Shown here: positions 50,188 to 57,589 of the stretch, piece by piece
How positions within the stretch are numbered: position 1 is the stretch's first letter
How the letters are laid out: every line of letters begins with the position of its first letter
From: an uncultured Collinsella sp.
GTDB taxonomy: Bacteria > Actinomycetota > Coriobacteriia > Coriobacteriales > Coriobacteriaceae
DNA length: 64,000 bases
Direction: 5' to 3'
NCBI GenBank assembly: GCA_902494345.1
Contig: CABUSV010000005.1
Span: 62,001-126,000 of the forward strand
Made by a program: the position numbers and the translations under genes
The notes under the pieces: generated by a model
The model's database searches: none
Seen by the model: the letters and a program-made list of their open reading frames with translations, nothing else
Told to the model about the DNA's origin: nothing

Positions 50188-50895
50188 TTACTCAGCCAAG
50201 AAGTCACGCTGGACAGCGGGATCGACCTTGACGCCAGGGCCCATGGTGGAAGACACGGAGATGGACTTGACGTACTTGCCCTTAGCAGAAGAGGGCTTGA
50301 CGCGCAGGATCTCGGTGTACAGGGCAGCGTAGTTCTCAACAAGCTGCTGCTCAGAGAAGGACTTCTTGCCCAGGGGCACGTGGCAGATGCCGTAGCGGTC
50401 GGCGCGGTACTCAACGCGGCCAGCCTTGAGCTCGGAGACCATCTTGGCAACGTCCATGGTCACGGTGCCGAGCTTGGGGTTCGGCATGAGGCCACGGGGA
50501 CCAAGGATCTTACCGATGCGGCCAACCTTGGCCATCATGTTCGGCGTAGCGATAGCGGCGTCGAAGTTGATCTCGCCCTTCTGAATCTGGGCGACGAGCT
50601 CGTCGGAACCGATAACGTCGGCGCCGGCAGCCTCGGCCTCGCGGGCCTTCTCGCCCTCGGCGAAGACGGCAACACGAACGGTCTTGCCGGTGCCGTGGGG
50701 CAGGGAGATGGAACCACGGATGTTCTGGTCAGCCTTACGAGTATCGATGCCCAGACGGAAGTGGGCCTCGACGGTCTCGTCGAACTTGGCGGTGTCGAGC
50801 TCCTTAATGAGCTTGGCAGCCTGAAGGGGGGTGTAGAGCGTGGCGCGGTCGATCTTCTCGGCAGCGGCGTTATAGCTCTTACCATGCTTAGCCAT
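50188..50895 (-). CDS. rplA: 50S ribosomal protein L1
   Basis: A 235-residue L1-stalk protein. MAKHGKSYNAAAEKID starts the protein, and GPRGLMPNPKLGTVT is the conserved RNA-binding hinge. ATG 50895 lies 8 nt after AGGAGG. An ATG two codons upstream is too close. It lies 117 bp downstream of rplK. The gap contains a possible stem (ACGGGTGC/GCGCCCGT) that could be an L1 target, but this is uncertain. Confidence 0.96.
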   Translation of the reverse strand: MAKHGKSYNAAAEKIDRATLYTPLQAAKLIKELDTAKFDETVEAHFRLGIDTRKADQNIRGSISLPHGTGKTVRVAVFAEGEKAREAEAAGADVIGSDELVAQIQKGEINFDAAIATPNMMAKVGRIGKILGPRGLMPNPKLGTVTMDVAKMVSELKAGRVEYRADRYGICHVPLGKKSFSEQQLVENYAALYTEILRVKPSSAKGKYVKSISVSSTMGPGVKVDPAVQRDFLAE

Positions 50896-51012
50896 GTGCA
50901 TTACCTCCTGTGGTTAAACGGGCGTGAGCCCTCCCACATCGTATCGTGTGCCCTATTGCACACATTTAACGGGCGCCCCGGTCGGAGCACCCGTCGTTAC
51001 CATAAGAAATCG

Positions 51013-51441
51013 CTACTCAGCGATGGTGACGCCCATGGAACGGGCGGTACCGGCGATGATCTTCTTGGCGGCGTCAATGTCGTTGGCATTGAGGTCCGGC
51101 ATCTTGATCTCGGCGATCTTGGTGAGCTGCTCCTGGGAGAGCTGGCCAACCTTGTCGGCCTGGGGCTTAGCGGAACCAGACTTGAGGTTCAGCTCCTTCT
51201 TGATGAGGTGAGCCGCCGGCGGGGTCTTGGTGATGAAGGAGAAGGACTTATCCTCGTAGACAGAGATCTCAACGGGGATGATGTCGCCCTTCTTGTCCTG
51301 CGTCTCGGCGTTAAAGGCCTGGCAGAACTGCATGATGTTCACGCCAGCAGCGCCCAGGGCGGGGCCGACGGGAGGAGCGGGGTTAGCTGCACCAGCAGGA
51401 ATCTGGAGCTTAATGACGTTGGCAACCTTCTTCTCAGCCAT
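51013..51441 (-). CDS. rplK: 50S ribosomal protein L11
   Basis: A 142-residue GTPase-centre protein. KLQIPAGAANPAPPVGPALG is the diagnostic N-terminal RNA- and thiopeptide-binding segment. FSFITKTPPAAHLIKK and GTARSMGVTI complete the family pattern. ATG 51441 follows AAAGGA. Confidence 0.97.
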   Translation of the reverse strand: MAEKKVANVIKLQIPAGAANPAPPVGPALGAAGVNIMQFCQAFNAETQDKKGDIIPVEISVYEDKSFSFITKTPPAAHLIKKELNLKSGSAKPQADKVGQLSQEQLTKIAEIKMPDLNANDIDAAKKIIAGTARSMGVTIAE

Positions 51442-51561
51442 GGTCATTCCTTTCGAATCACGAGTGTGAAGTACTTGCTATATCGTAAGCACGCACGTGT
51501 TAGAAGCACTCCTGAGATGAGCAGTCACAGAAGAAGCACGCTCGCGCGAACGGACCAAAAC

Positions 51562-52098
51562 TTAAGCGATGACAGCGACCTGGTTAAAGTCGAGCTCAAC
51601 TGGCGTCTCGCGGCCAAAGATCATCAGCGTGACCTTGAGCTTGCCAGCCTCGGTGTTAACCTCGGAGACCTTGCCATCAAAGTCGGTAAGCGGGCCATCG
51701 GTGACGCGGACGGACGTGCCGACCTGAATATCAACCGAGGTGCGCTTGGGCGAATCGCCCTTACCGGGACGACGAGTCATCTTGTTGTACTCGTCGCGGG
51801 AAAGCGGAGCGGGCTTGCCGTTGCCGCCTAGGAAACCGGTGACGCCAGGCGTGTTACGAACGCACGTCCAAGCATCGTCATCCATCTCCATGCGGACCAG
51901 GACATAACCCGGGAAAATCTTGGAATCCTTGGTCTCACGCTTGCCACCCTCTTTAATCTCGGTGACGCGCTCCATAGGAATCTCGATATCAAAGATACGG
52001 TCCTGCATGCCCATGGTCTCGATACGATGCTCGAGATCGGACTTAACGCGGTTCTCGTATCCAGAGTAAGTGTGAACGACGTACCAACGCTTAGACAT
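51562..52098 (-). CDS. nusG: Transcription termination/antitermination factor NusG
   Basis: A 178-residue factor that rides on RNA polymerase and couples to S10 or Rho. The NGN domain begins KRWYVVHTYSGYENRVK and contains FPGYVLVRMEMDDDAW. The C-terminal KOW domain has VRVTDGPLTDFDGKVSEV. It lies 3 bp downstream of secE, as in many bacteria. Confidence 0.96.
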   Translation of the reverse strand: MSKRWYVVHTYSGYENRVKSDLEHRIETMGMQDRIFDIEIPMERVTEIKEGGKRETKDSKIFPGYVLVRMEMDDDAWTCVRNTPGVTGFLGGNGKPAPLSRDEYNKMTRRPGKGDSPKRTSVDIQVGTSVRVTDGPLTDFDGKVSEVNTEAGKLKVTLMIFGRETPVELDFNQVAVIA

Positions 52099-52101
52099 GG
52101 T

Positions 52102-52440
52102 TTAGCCCCTCAATCCAGAGAACAGAGCAAGAGCCTCGCCAAAGCCAGCATCGAGCAGAGCGATGACGACGCCGACGACGACCAGAGAAGCGCAGACGAC
52201 GACCGAGTAGTTCACGAGCTCCTTCTTATCGGGCCACGTGACACGCTTCATCTCGGACTTGACCGAAGCGAAATACTTCTTGGTGCGGGCGAAGAAACCA
52301 GGCTTCTCGTTCTTCTTGGACTTCGCAGCCTTCTCGTTCTTCTTGGCAACGGCCTTCTTGGCCTCAACCTTGGAGTTGGCGGCAGCGCTGTTGGCAGGTG
52401 CCGGCTGCTGAGCCTTCTTCTTGTTCTTCTTGTTGGCCAT
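52102..52440 (-). CDS. secE: Preprotein translocase subunit SecE
   Basis: A 112-residue subunit with a long Lys/Ala-rich cytoplasmic N-terminus (about 45 residues), the conserved amphipathic segment VKSEMKRVTWPDKKELVNY and one membrane helix (VVVCASLVVVGVVIALLDAG). It has the single-TM form typical of most bacteria outside the proteobacteria. It lies 3 bp upstream of nusG. Confidence 0.93.
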   Translation of the reverse strand: MANKKNKKKAQQPAPANSAAANSKVEAKKAVAKKNEKAAKSKKNEKPGFFARTKKYFASVKSEMKRVTWPDKKELVNYSVVVCASLVVVGVVIALLDAGFGEALALFSGLRG

Positions 52441-52516
52441 TTGGGTTACCTCCGCGCAATGCGCTTATACATGAGTAAACCGTAAGCCCCCAAGTGGGAG
52501 CTTACGGAATAATGAC

Positions 52517-52592
52517 TGGCACGCCAGGAAGGACTCGAACCCTCAACACTCGGTTTTGGAGACCGATGCTCTACCAATTGAACTACTGGCGT
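52517..52592 (-). tRNA. tRNA-Trp (CCA)
   Basis: A full cloverleaf: acceptor ACGCCAG with CTGGCGT, anticodon loop CTCCAAA with anticodon CCA, and T arm GGGTTCGAGTCC. The 3' CCA is encoded. It lies between rpmG and secE. Confidence 0.95.
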
Positions 52593-52605
52593 ATGTGACT
52601 AGAGA

Positions 52606-52755
52606 CTAGCGAGTCTCTTTGTGCAGCGTGTGGTGACGGCACCAGGGGCAATACTTCTTGATCTCCATACGATCAGGCATGGTCGACTTGTTCTTGGTGG
52701 TCGTATAGTTGCGGCGCTTGCACTCAGTGCACGCAAGAGTAACTAGAGTACGCAT
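52606..52755 (-). CDS. rpmG: 50S ribosomal protein L33
   Basis: A 49-residue protein: MRTLVTLACTECKRRNYTTT at the start and KKYCPWCRHHTLHKET at the end. The two CxxC pairs (Cys9/Cys12 and Cys36/Cys39) make this the zinc-binding (C+) form of L33. It lies directly upstream of tRNA-Trp, which starts 13 bp after it. Cotranscription with tRNA-Trp-secE-nusG is likely. Confidence 0.95.
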   Translation of the reverse strand: MRTLVTLACTECKRRNYTTTKNKSTMPDRMEIKKYCPWCRHHTLHKETR

Positions 52756-52800
52756 GTATCCTGAACCTTTCATTTCCGCCCCGTACGGGCACGAGTTGTT

Positions 52801-52830
52801 ACTTTATCAGCTCCACGTAAGTGCTGTCAA
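52801..52830 (-). promoter_or_regulatory. rpmG-secE-nusG promoter
   Basis: A perfect TTGACA (52825-52830) lies 18 bp upstream of TAAAGT (52801-52806) on the minus strand, about 45 bp before rpmG. Confidence 0.7.
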
Positions 52831-52970
52831 TGAAAACCTCGAGTCAATTGGTTCTCGGTGGATCCATTCATATTTGGAACACATCAATAAAGCCATCGAG
52901 AGCTAATCGACGGTGCATCCAGGACCATTATCGATCCTCTCGACACCAGCAACGGCTCAATATCCATTGC

Positions 52971-53006
52971 AGAAAAGAACCCGGCACCCATATAAGTGCC
53001 GGGTTC
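52971..53006 (-). terminator. tuf terminator
   Basis: GAACCCGGCAC pairs with GTGCCGGGTTC and is followed by TTTTC on the minus strand. Confidence 0.9.
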
Positions 53007-53034
53007 TCTAAGTCAGCTATATCAAAGAGCTAAT

Positions 53035-54225
53035 TTACTCAATGATCGTGGAGACGATGCCCGAACCGACGGTGTGGCCACCCTCGCGAATAGCGAAGCG
53101 CAGGCCCTCCTCCATGGCGATCGGGTGGATGAGGTCGCCCTCGATGGTGATGTGGTCACCAGGCATAGCCATCTCGGTGCCCTCGGGGAGCTTGACCGTA
53201 CCGGTAACGTCGGTGGTACGGAAGTAGAACTGAGGACGATAACCATCGAAGAACGGGGTGTGACGGCCGCCCTCCTCCTTGGTCAGAACGTAGATCTCAC
53301 CGGTGAACTTGGTGTGCGGGGTAACCGAACCGGGCTTGCAGAGAACCTGGCCGCGCTCGATGTCCTCACGCTTGATGCCGCGGAGCAGCAGACCGACGTT
53401 GTCGCCAGCCTCGCAGAAGTCCATGGACTTACGGAACATCTCGATACCGGTAACGACGGTGTTCTGGGTATCCTTGATGCCGACGATCTCGACGGGCTCG
53501 TTGAGCTTGAGCTCACCGCGCTCGACACGGCCGGTAGCAACGGTACCACGGCCGGAGATGGTCATAACGTCCTCAACGGCCATCAGGAACGGGAGGTCGT
53601 TGTTACGAGCAGGCGTCGGGATGTACTCGTCGACGGCCTTCATGAGCTCGCGGATAGCGTCCATCCACTTGGCGTCGCCCTCGAGAGCGCCCAGAGCGGA
53701 ACCACGGATGACGGGGATGTCGTCGCCGGGGAAATCGTACTCGGAGAGGAGCTCACGGGTCTCCATCTCGACGAGGTCGATGAGCTCGTCATCGTCGACC
53801 ATGTCGCACTTGTTCAGGAAGACGACGATGTAGGGAACGCCGACCTGACGGGCGAGCAGGATGTGCTCGCGGGTCTGAGCCATGGGGCCGTCGGTAGCGG
53901 CGATGACCAGGATAGCGCCGTCCATCTGAGCAGCACCGGAGATCATGTTCTTGACGTAGTCAGCGTGGCCCGGGCAGTCAACGTGAGCGTAGTGACGGGC
54001 AGCGGTCTCGTACTCAACGTGGGAGACGGAGATCGTGATGCCGCGCTCGCGCTCCTCGGGAGCCTTGTCGATGTTCTCGAACGCAGTGAAGTCAGCCTTG
54101 CAGCCCTCGGTCTCGGAGAGAACCTTGGTGATGGCAGCGGTCAGCGTGGTCTTGCCGTGGTCGACGTGACCAATGGTGCCGATGTTAACATGCGGCTTAG
54201 TGCGCTCAAACTTCTCTTTGGCCAT
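53035..54225 (-). CDS. tuf: Elongation factor Tu
   Basis: A 396-residue EF-Tu. It begins MAKEKFERTKPHVNIGTIG, with the P-loop GHVDHGKTTL, switch II DCPGHADYVKNM and NKCD motifs. ATG 54225 follows GAGGAGG. It is the only tuf in the window, sits downstream of tRNA-Tyr-Thr-Met rather than in the str operon, and has its own terminator. The arrangement parallels E. coli tufB. Confidence 0.97.
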   Translation of the reverse strand: MAKEKFERTKPHVNIGTIGHVDHGKTTLTAAITKVLSETEGCKADFTAFENIDKAPEERERGITISVSHVEYETAARHYAHVDCPGHADYVKNMISGAAQMDGAILVIAATDGPMAQTREHILLARQVGVPYIVVFLNKCDMVDDDELIDLVEMETRELLSEYDFPGDDIPVIRGSALGALEGDAKWMDAIRELMKAVDEYIPTPARNNDLPFLMAVEDVMTISGRGTVATGRVERGELKLNEPVEIVGIKDTQNTVVTGIEMFRKSMDFCEAGDNVGLLLRGIKREDIERGQVLCKPGSVTPHTKFTGEIYVLTKEEGGRHTPFFDGYRPQFYFRTTDVTGTVKLPEGTEMAMPGDHITIEGDLIHPIAMEEGLRFAIREGGHTVGSGIVSTIIE

Positions 54226-54321
54226 AAAGCCCTCCTCTAAACAGGTCGTCCCCGGACGGGACTTTGCCTTTATACCATAGTGGCCTCTCAACATACTATT
54301 GAGAAGCCACCGTGTTACCTA

Positions 54322-54398
54322 TGGTAGCGGTGACTGGATTCGAACCAGTGACGCCACGGGTATGAACCGTGTGCTCTAACCAACTGAGCTACACCGCC
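54322..54398 (-). tRNA. tRNA-Met (CAU), elongator
   Basis: A 77-nt cloverleaf starting GGCGGTGTAGCTCAG, with anticodon loop TTCATAC (CAU) and encoded CCA. The first pair is G-U, and there is no initiator-type C1-A72 mismatch or three G-C anticodon pairs. An Ile tRNA with lysidine-modified CAU is possible but less likely. Confidence 0.88.
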
Positions 54399-54401
54399 GG
54401 A

Positions 54402-54477
54402 TGGAGCCTGCAACCAGACTTGAACTGGTGACCTCTTCGTTACCAACGAAGTGCTCTACCGACTGAGCTATACAGGC
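54402..54477 (-). tRNA. tRNA-Thr (GGU)
   Basis: A 76-nt cloverleaf starting GCCTGTATAGCTCAG, with anticodon loop TTGGTAA (GGU) and encoded CCA. It is separated by 3 nt from tRNA-Met. Confidence 0.93.
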
Positions 54478-54487
54478 ACTTGACGGG

Positions 54488-54569
54488 TGGGAGCTATAGG
54501 ATTCGAACCTATGTAGGCAGAGCCAACGGGTTTACAGCCCGTCCCCATTAACCACTCGGGCAAACTCCC
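54488..54569 (-). tRNA. tRNA-Tyr (GUA)
   Basis: A class II tRNA with a long variable arm. The start is GGGAGTTTGCCCGAG and the anticodon loop is CTGTAAA (GUA). After discriminator A the genome reads CCC, so the terminal CCA is not encoded and must be added or repaired. Confidence 0.92.
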
Positions 54570-54631
54570 AATCGTTCAAGTATCCGCAGGTCCTTTGGTC
54601 TTTTGGACCGCCGCCCCCGCGAACGAAAAAG

Positions 54632-54661
54632 ATAATACGATGCAACCTTGGGGGCTGTCAA
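54632..54661 (-). promoter_or_regulatory. Strong promoter of tRNA-Tyr-Thr-Met-tuf
   Basis: TTGACA (54656-54661) and TATTAT (54632-54637), 18 bp apart on the minus strand, form a near-consensus housekeeping promoter about 60 bp before tRNA-Tyr. Confidence 0.85.
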
Positions 54662-54880
54662 CGAAAACCTCTAGATACACGGTGCCGGGCGTATCTATAT
54701 AGCTGTGACCTGCGGTTTTGTTGAGTTTGGATATGAAGGACGGTGGTTTTGGATACTGAGGTGACGTTTCCCGAGGTAACACTTTGGTGTAGTGGAGTAC
54801 ACCTTCAGGATCGAACTTCGATAATGGCTTATTTGCACCTATATATAGGTCGAGATCGGGGCTTCCCAGACAGAACGAGC

Positions 54881-54936
54881 GTGGATAATCTCCCACTTTT
54901 GGCGTGGCTTCGAGTCCAAAGTGGGAGATTATCCAC
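54881..54936. repeat. Long hairpin near the tRNA cluster
   Basis: GTGGATAATCTCCCACTTT pairs with AAAGTGGGAGATTATCCAC with a single bulged base, around a 13-nt loop. Weaker complementarity continues outward (TTCC, GACA, ACGAG). It lies in the 735-bp non-genic stretch 54570-55304. Confidence 0.8.
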
Positions 54937-54993
54937 CCTCGTATGTCCGGAAATCCTCACTCGACCAGGATGACTGGGACCGGTCCGGCCTTT

Positions 54994-55209
54994 GTCTCGA
55001 TCTGTAACAGTAAGAGGGTTATTCCTCCCCCATCTGTTACAGATCGAGATATTACGCAGAGACACCAGCTTACGTCTCATTCTGTAACAGTAAGAACGGT
55101 TTCAGCCTCTTCGTGTTACAGATCGAGATATTATCGGCCAACCCTTGGCATTGTCTCAATCTGTAACTATAAGGAGGGTTTTCAGCCCACCCGTGTTACA
55201 GATCGAGAC
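54994..55209. repeat. Three tandem copies of a 17-bp-stem hairpin, period 79-80 bp
   Basis: Units start at 54994, 55074 and 55153. Each has left arm GTCTCRATCTGTAACAG (slightly varied), a loop of about 23-26 nt with GGTT and often TTCAGCC, and right arm TGTTACAGATCGAGA. The right arms are identical and the left arms vary. Direct tandem orientation. There is no gene between tRNA-Thr(UGU) and tRNA-Tyr. Confidence 0.88.
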
Positions 55210-55261
55210 AAACCTGAAGCTTGGTGGGAGTCAAACCCGCTTACATGTCGACATAAATAGA

Positions 55262-55299
55262 AACGGGCCCTGTCCCAATTGGAGACAGAGCCCGAAACT
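55262..55299 (-). terminator. Terminator of tRNA-Thr(UGU)
   Basis: TTTCGGGCTCTGTC pairs with GACAGGGCCCGTTT with one mismatch, ending in a T tract on the minus strand. Confidence 0.85.
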
Positions 55300-55304
55300 C
55301 TCAT

Positions 55305-55379
55305 GGAGCCAGTGACAGGAATCGAACCTGCAACCCACTGATTACAAATCAGTTGCGCTACCGTTGCGCCACACTGGCA
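55305..55379 (-). tRNA. tRNA-Thr (UGU)
   Basis: A 75-nt cloverleaf starting GCCAGTGTGGCGCAA, with anticodon loop TTTGTAA (UGU) and encoded CCA. It forms its own transcript with promoter and terminator. Confidence 0.93.
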
Positions 55380-55408
55380 CACTTGGCGCTTTCACGCGAA
55401 GCCAGTTA

Positions 55409-55437
55409 AGAATAAAGGAATTGCCGATGAGGCGCAA
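55409..55437 (-). promoter_or_regulatory. Promoter of tRNA-Thr(UGU)
   Basis: TTGCGC (55432-55437) and TATTCT (55409-55414) are 17 bp apart on the minus strand, 30 bp before the tRNA. Confidence 0.65.
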
Positions 55438-55469
55438 CAGGCCCTTCACCCGACCACATCTCAAAACCA

Positions 55470-55530
55470 TTCGTCAGAACGAATAGTTTTAATTACAATT
55501 GCTATATATAAAACTATTCGTTCTGACGAA
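55470..55530 (+). promoter_or_regulatory. Perfect 21-bp-arm palindrome before the HTH-HipA gene
   Basis: TTCGTCAGAACGAATAGTTT(T) at 55470-55490 is repeated exactly in inverse at 55510-55530, with a 19-bp AT-rich spacer. The right arm ends 10 bp before ATG 55541. It is probably an autoregulatory operator. The AT-rich spacer could hold the -10 box. Confidence 0.8.
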
Positions 55531-55540
55531 GGGTTTCGCG

Positions 55541-56881
55541 ATGCTTACTACCAAGGAAGCAGCCGAACTGCTCGGCATCACTCCGCGCAGGGTGCAGGAG
55601 CTCATAAAAAACGAAGCACTTGAGGCCCGCAAGGCTTCTGGTGTATGGCTCATCGACAAAGACAGCGTCGACACGCGACTCCGCTCCGTGACCAAAACGG
55701 GGGGACGTCCCCGCCGCGGCCACGGTAAGAGCGAGATCGCGTTCACCCTCATGAACCGCACGTACGAAGTCGCTCAGCTGGTCTACAGCACATCGCGAAA
55801 AGACTTTACCCATATCGGCGCCGACATCGATTACACCCACGCGCCTATTGGAGTACTTGGCCCCAATAGTCCCGTGTCGCTCGACTCTTTCCGCATTTGG
55901 TGGCGCGGCCGCGGTATCCCGCTCACACGCATTGGGCTAGCCTCCCTGCTTGCAGAAGCCGCAGTCGATGTTCCCGATGAACTCGTACAGCGAAATCTTG
56001 GCCTCTCCTTATCCGACCAGTATTGGATTAGGCCCCAAGACTCCGGTCTCACCTGGGAGGATATCAACTTCTTCAATAACGCCTTTGATGACGTCTCACT
56101 GTCCATTGCGCCCTTTGCCCCAGAGGGAAAAGCGGCTGCTGCAAAGCCCGATAACACCTCGGACGGCAATCTTCAAAAGTACTGGACGTGCGAGGGCGAG
56201 CGTCGAATTCTGCATAAGGCAGGAGCGCACCTGGACCAGGAACCTTATAACGAGCTGGTGGCGACTGCACTTCACCGTCGCATCCTAAACGCCTGCGATT
56301 ATGTGCCTTACTCGCTCGAGGGCACGGGCACTTCCGCCCTGAGCATATGCGATGTCTTCTTAACTGATGAAGAAGAGTATGTCCCTGCGTTCTATGTAAA
56401 CCAGTACGCGAACGCAGATGAACGGCTAACCGACTACGAGCGATATGTAGCAAACTGCGAGGAGCTCGGGGTGACAGGCGTCAAGGATGCCCTTGACCGC
56501 ATGATCGTATGCGACGACATCATCGCCAACTATGACCGCCATTGGCGTAACTTTGGCCTTGTGCGAAACGTCAACACGCAAGCCTGCAGACCTGCCCCCA
56601 TCTTCGATTCGGGCTCATCACTCTGGTGCAACATATCGCTAGAGGAGCTTAGGGCGGGAGAGCACAGTTTTACCAGCGCACAATTTCATTCAAGTCCCGC
56701 CAAACAAATGTTGCTCGTCGAGGACATGGGCTGGTTTGACGGCGACAAACTCGAGGGCTTTGTCGACGAGGCGATCGAGATTCTGTCTAAAAACGATGCC
56801 CTAGCAGCGAGACTGCCTTATCTAAAAGAGGCGCTAACGTGGCGCCTCGAAAGAATGATCGACATCGCTGAATGGAGTTAG
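55541..56881 (+). CDS. HTH-HipA-like kinase fusion, one-gene toxin/antitoxin candidate
   Basis: A 446-residue protein. Residues 1-45 are an excisionase/MerR-type helix-turn-helix (MLTTKEAAELLGITPRRVQE). A basic linker follows (GGRPRRGHGK). The rest is HipA-like: Gly-rich loop TSDGNLQKYW (206-215), ATP lysine in RILHKAG (Lys226), helix Glu in QEPYNELV, catalytic loop NYDRHWRN (Asp332, Asn337) and metal site PIFDSGSS (Asp356). All kinase residues look intact. ATG 55541 has GAAGGG 7 nt upstream. A TTG start 14 codons earlier would lie within the palindrome. No separate antitoxin is adjacent. Its target is unknown. Confidence 0.75.
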   Translation: MLTTKEAAELLGITPRRVQELIKNEALEARKASGVWLIDKDSVDTRLRSVTKTGGRPRRGHGKSEIAFTLMNRTYEVAQLVYSTSRKDFTHIGADIDYTHAPIGVLGPNSPVSLDSFRIWWRGRGIPLTRIGLASLLAEAAVDVPDELVQRNLGLSLSDQYWIRPQDSGLTWEDINFFNNAFDDVSLSIAPFAPEGKAAAAKPDNTSDGNLQKYWTCEGERRILHKAGAHLDQEPYNELVATALHRRILNACDYVPYSLEGTGTSALSICDVFLTDEEEYVPAFYVNQYANADERLTDYERYVANCEELGVTGVKDALDRMIVCDDIIANYDRHWRNFGLVRNVNTQACRPAPIFDSGSSLWCNISLEELRAGEHSFTSAQFHSSPAKQMLLVEDMGWFDGDKLEGFVDEAIEILSKNDALAARLPYLKEALTWRLERMIDIAEWS

Positions 56882-56908
56882 CGAGGCAGCATTGCCCCGC
56901 CAACTCCC

Positions 56909-57586
56909 TTACCGCCCGCGCAGGGCCTTGAGCTTTGCCAGGGCCTCGGGGCTCAGGCGGCTGCCCAGGGTCATCTTGATCTGGGGTGCTTCCTCGGCCT
57001 CATGCACGTCGTTATCGATCTGTTTGATCTCGTCCACCAGCATACGGCTCGAGATGCGTGTAACGCCCTTGCCCATGACGACGGCCTGGATCGTGCCGTC
57101 ACTCGACACCACGGAGCACGCGCGGCCTTCCTCGCGTGCCTCGATGCAGAGCTTCTGCACCACGGTATCGGCCGATACGCCCGTCGGCGAGAACTCGATG
57201 CGCACGCCGCGAGCAGGCAGGTTGGGGCGCTCGCTGGAGATGTTTCCCGCGCCGTCAAAGACGATCACAGCCTCGTAGCGGCCTTGGGCAAACGCGGCAA
57301 CGTCGTTGATGAGGGCGGTGCGCGCCATATCGTGAACGTCGCTGGAATACGGATCGTCGGAATGGTCGTAGACGAGCTTTTCGTAGCGTGGCGTGCAGTG
57401 GATCACGTTGTAGCCGTCGACCACCAGCAGCTCGGGCTTGTTGGAGTGCACCGTCGAGACCGGGTCGGCGATAGCCTGCGCAAACGCATTGCCGCCCACG
57501 CCGTAGGTCGCGGCCGAAACAATCGGCTTGGCCGAACCCTCGCCAAAGCGCTTGGCCTTGGACTTGGCACGGTTCTTTTTGGACAT
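56909..57586 (-). CDS. NYN-domain ribonuclease, YacP/Rae1-like
   Basis: A 225-residue PIN-like nuclease. ELLVVDGYNVIH supplies the first catalytic Asp, AVIVFDGAGN the next, and CSVVSSDGTIQ the later Asp. In Bacillus the homologue Rae1 (YacP) cleaves mRNA in the ribosomal A site. The N-terminus has an extra basic tail of about 50 residues (MSKKNRAKSKAKRF). It lies 3 bp downstream of rlmB, the same neighbourhood as in Firmicutes. Confidence 0.82.
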   Translation of the reverse strand: MSKKNRAKSKAKRFGEGSAKPIVSAATYGVGGNAFAQAIADPVSTVHSNKPELLVVDGYNVIHCTPRYEKLVYDHSDDPYSSDVHDMARTALINDVAAFAQGRYEAVIVFDGAGNISSERPNLPARGVRIEFSPTGVSADTVVQKLCIEAREEGRACSVVSSDGTIQAVVMGKGVTRISSRMLVDEIKQIDNDVHEAEEAPQIKMTLGSRLSPEALAKLKALRGR

Positions 57587-57589
57587 GCT

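Noticed and set aside
54994..55209. CRISPR-like appearance of the three regularly spaced repeats
   Set aside because: Repeats are inverted arms with drifting left halves, only three units exist, interiors are similar to each other rather than unique spacers, and no cas gene is near.
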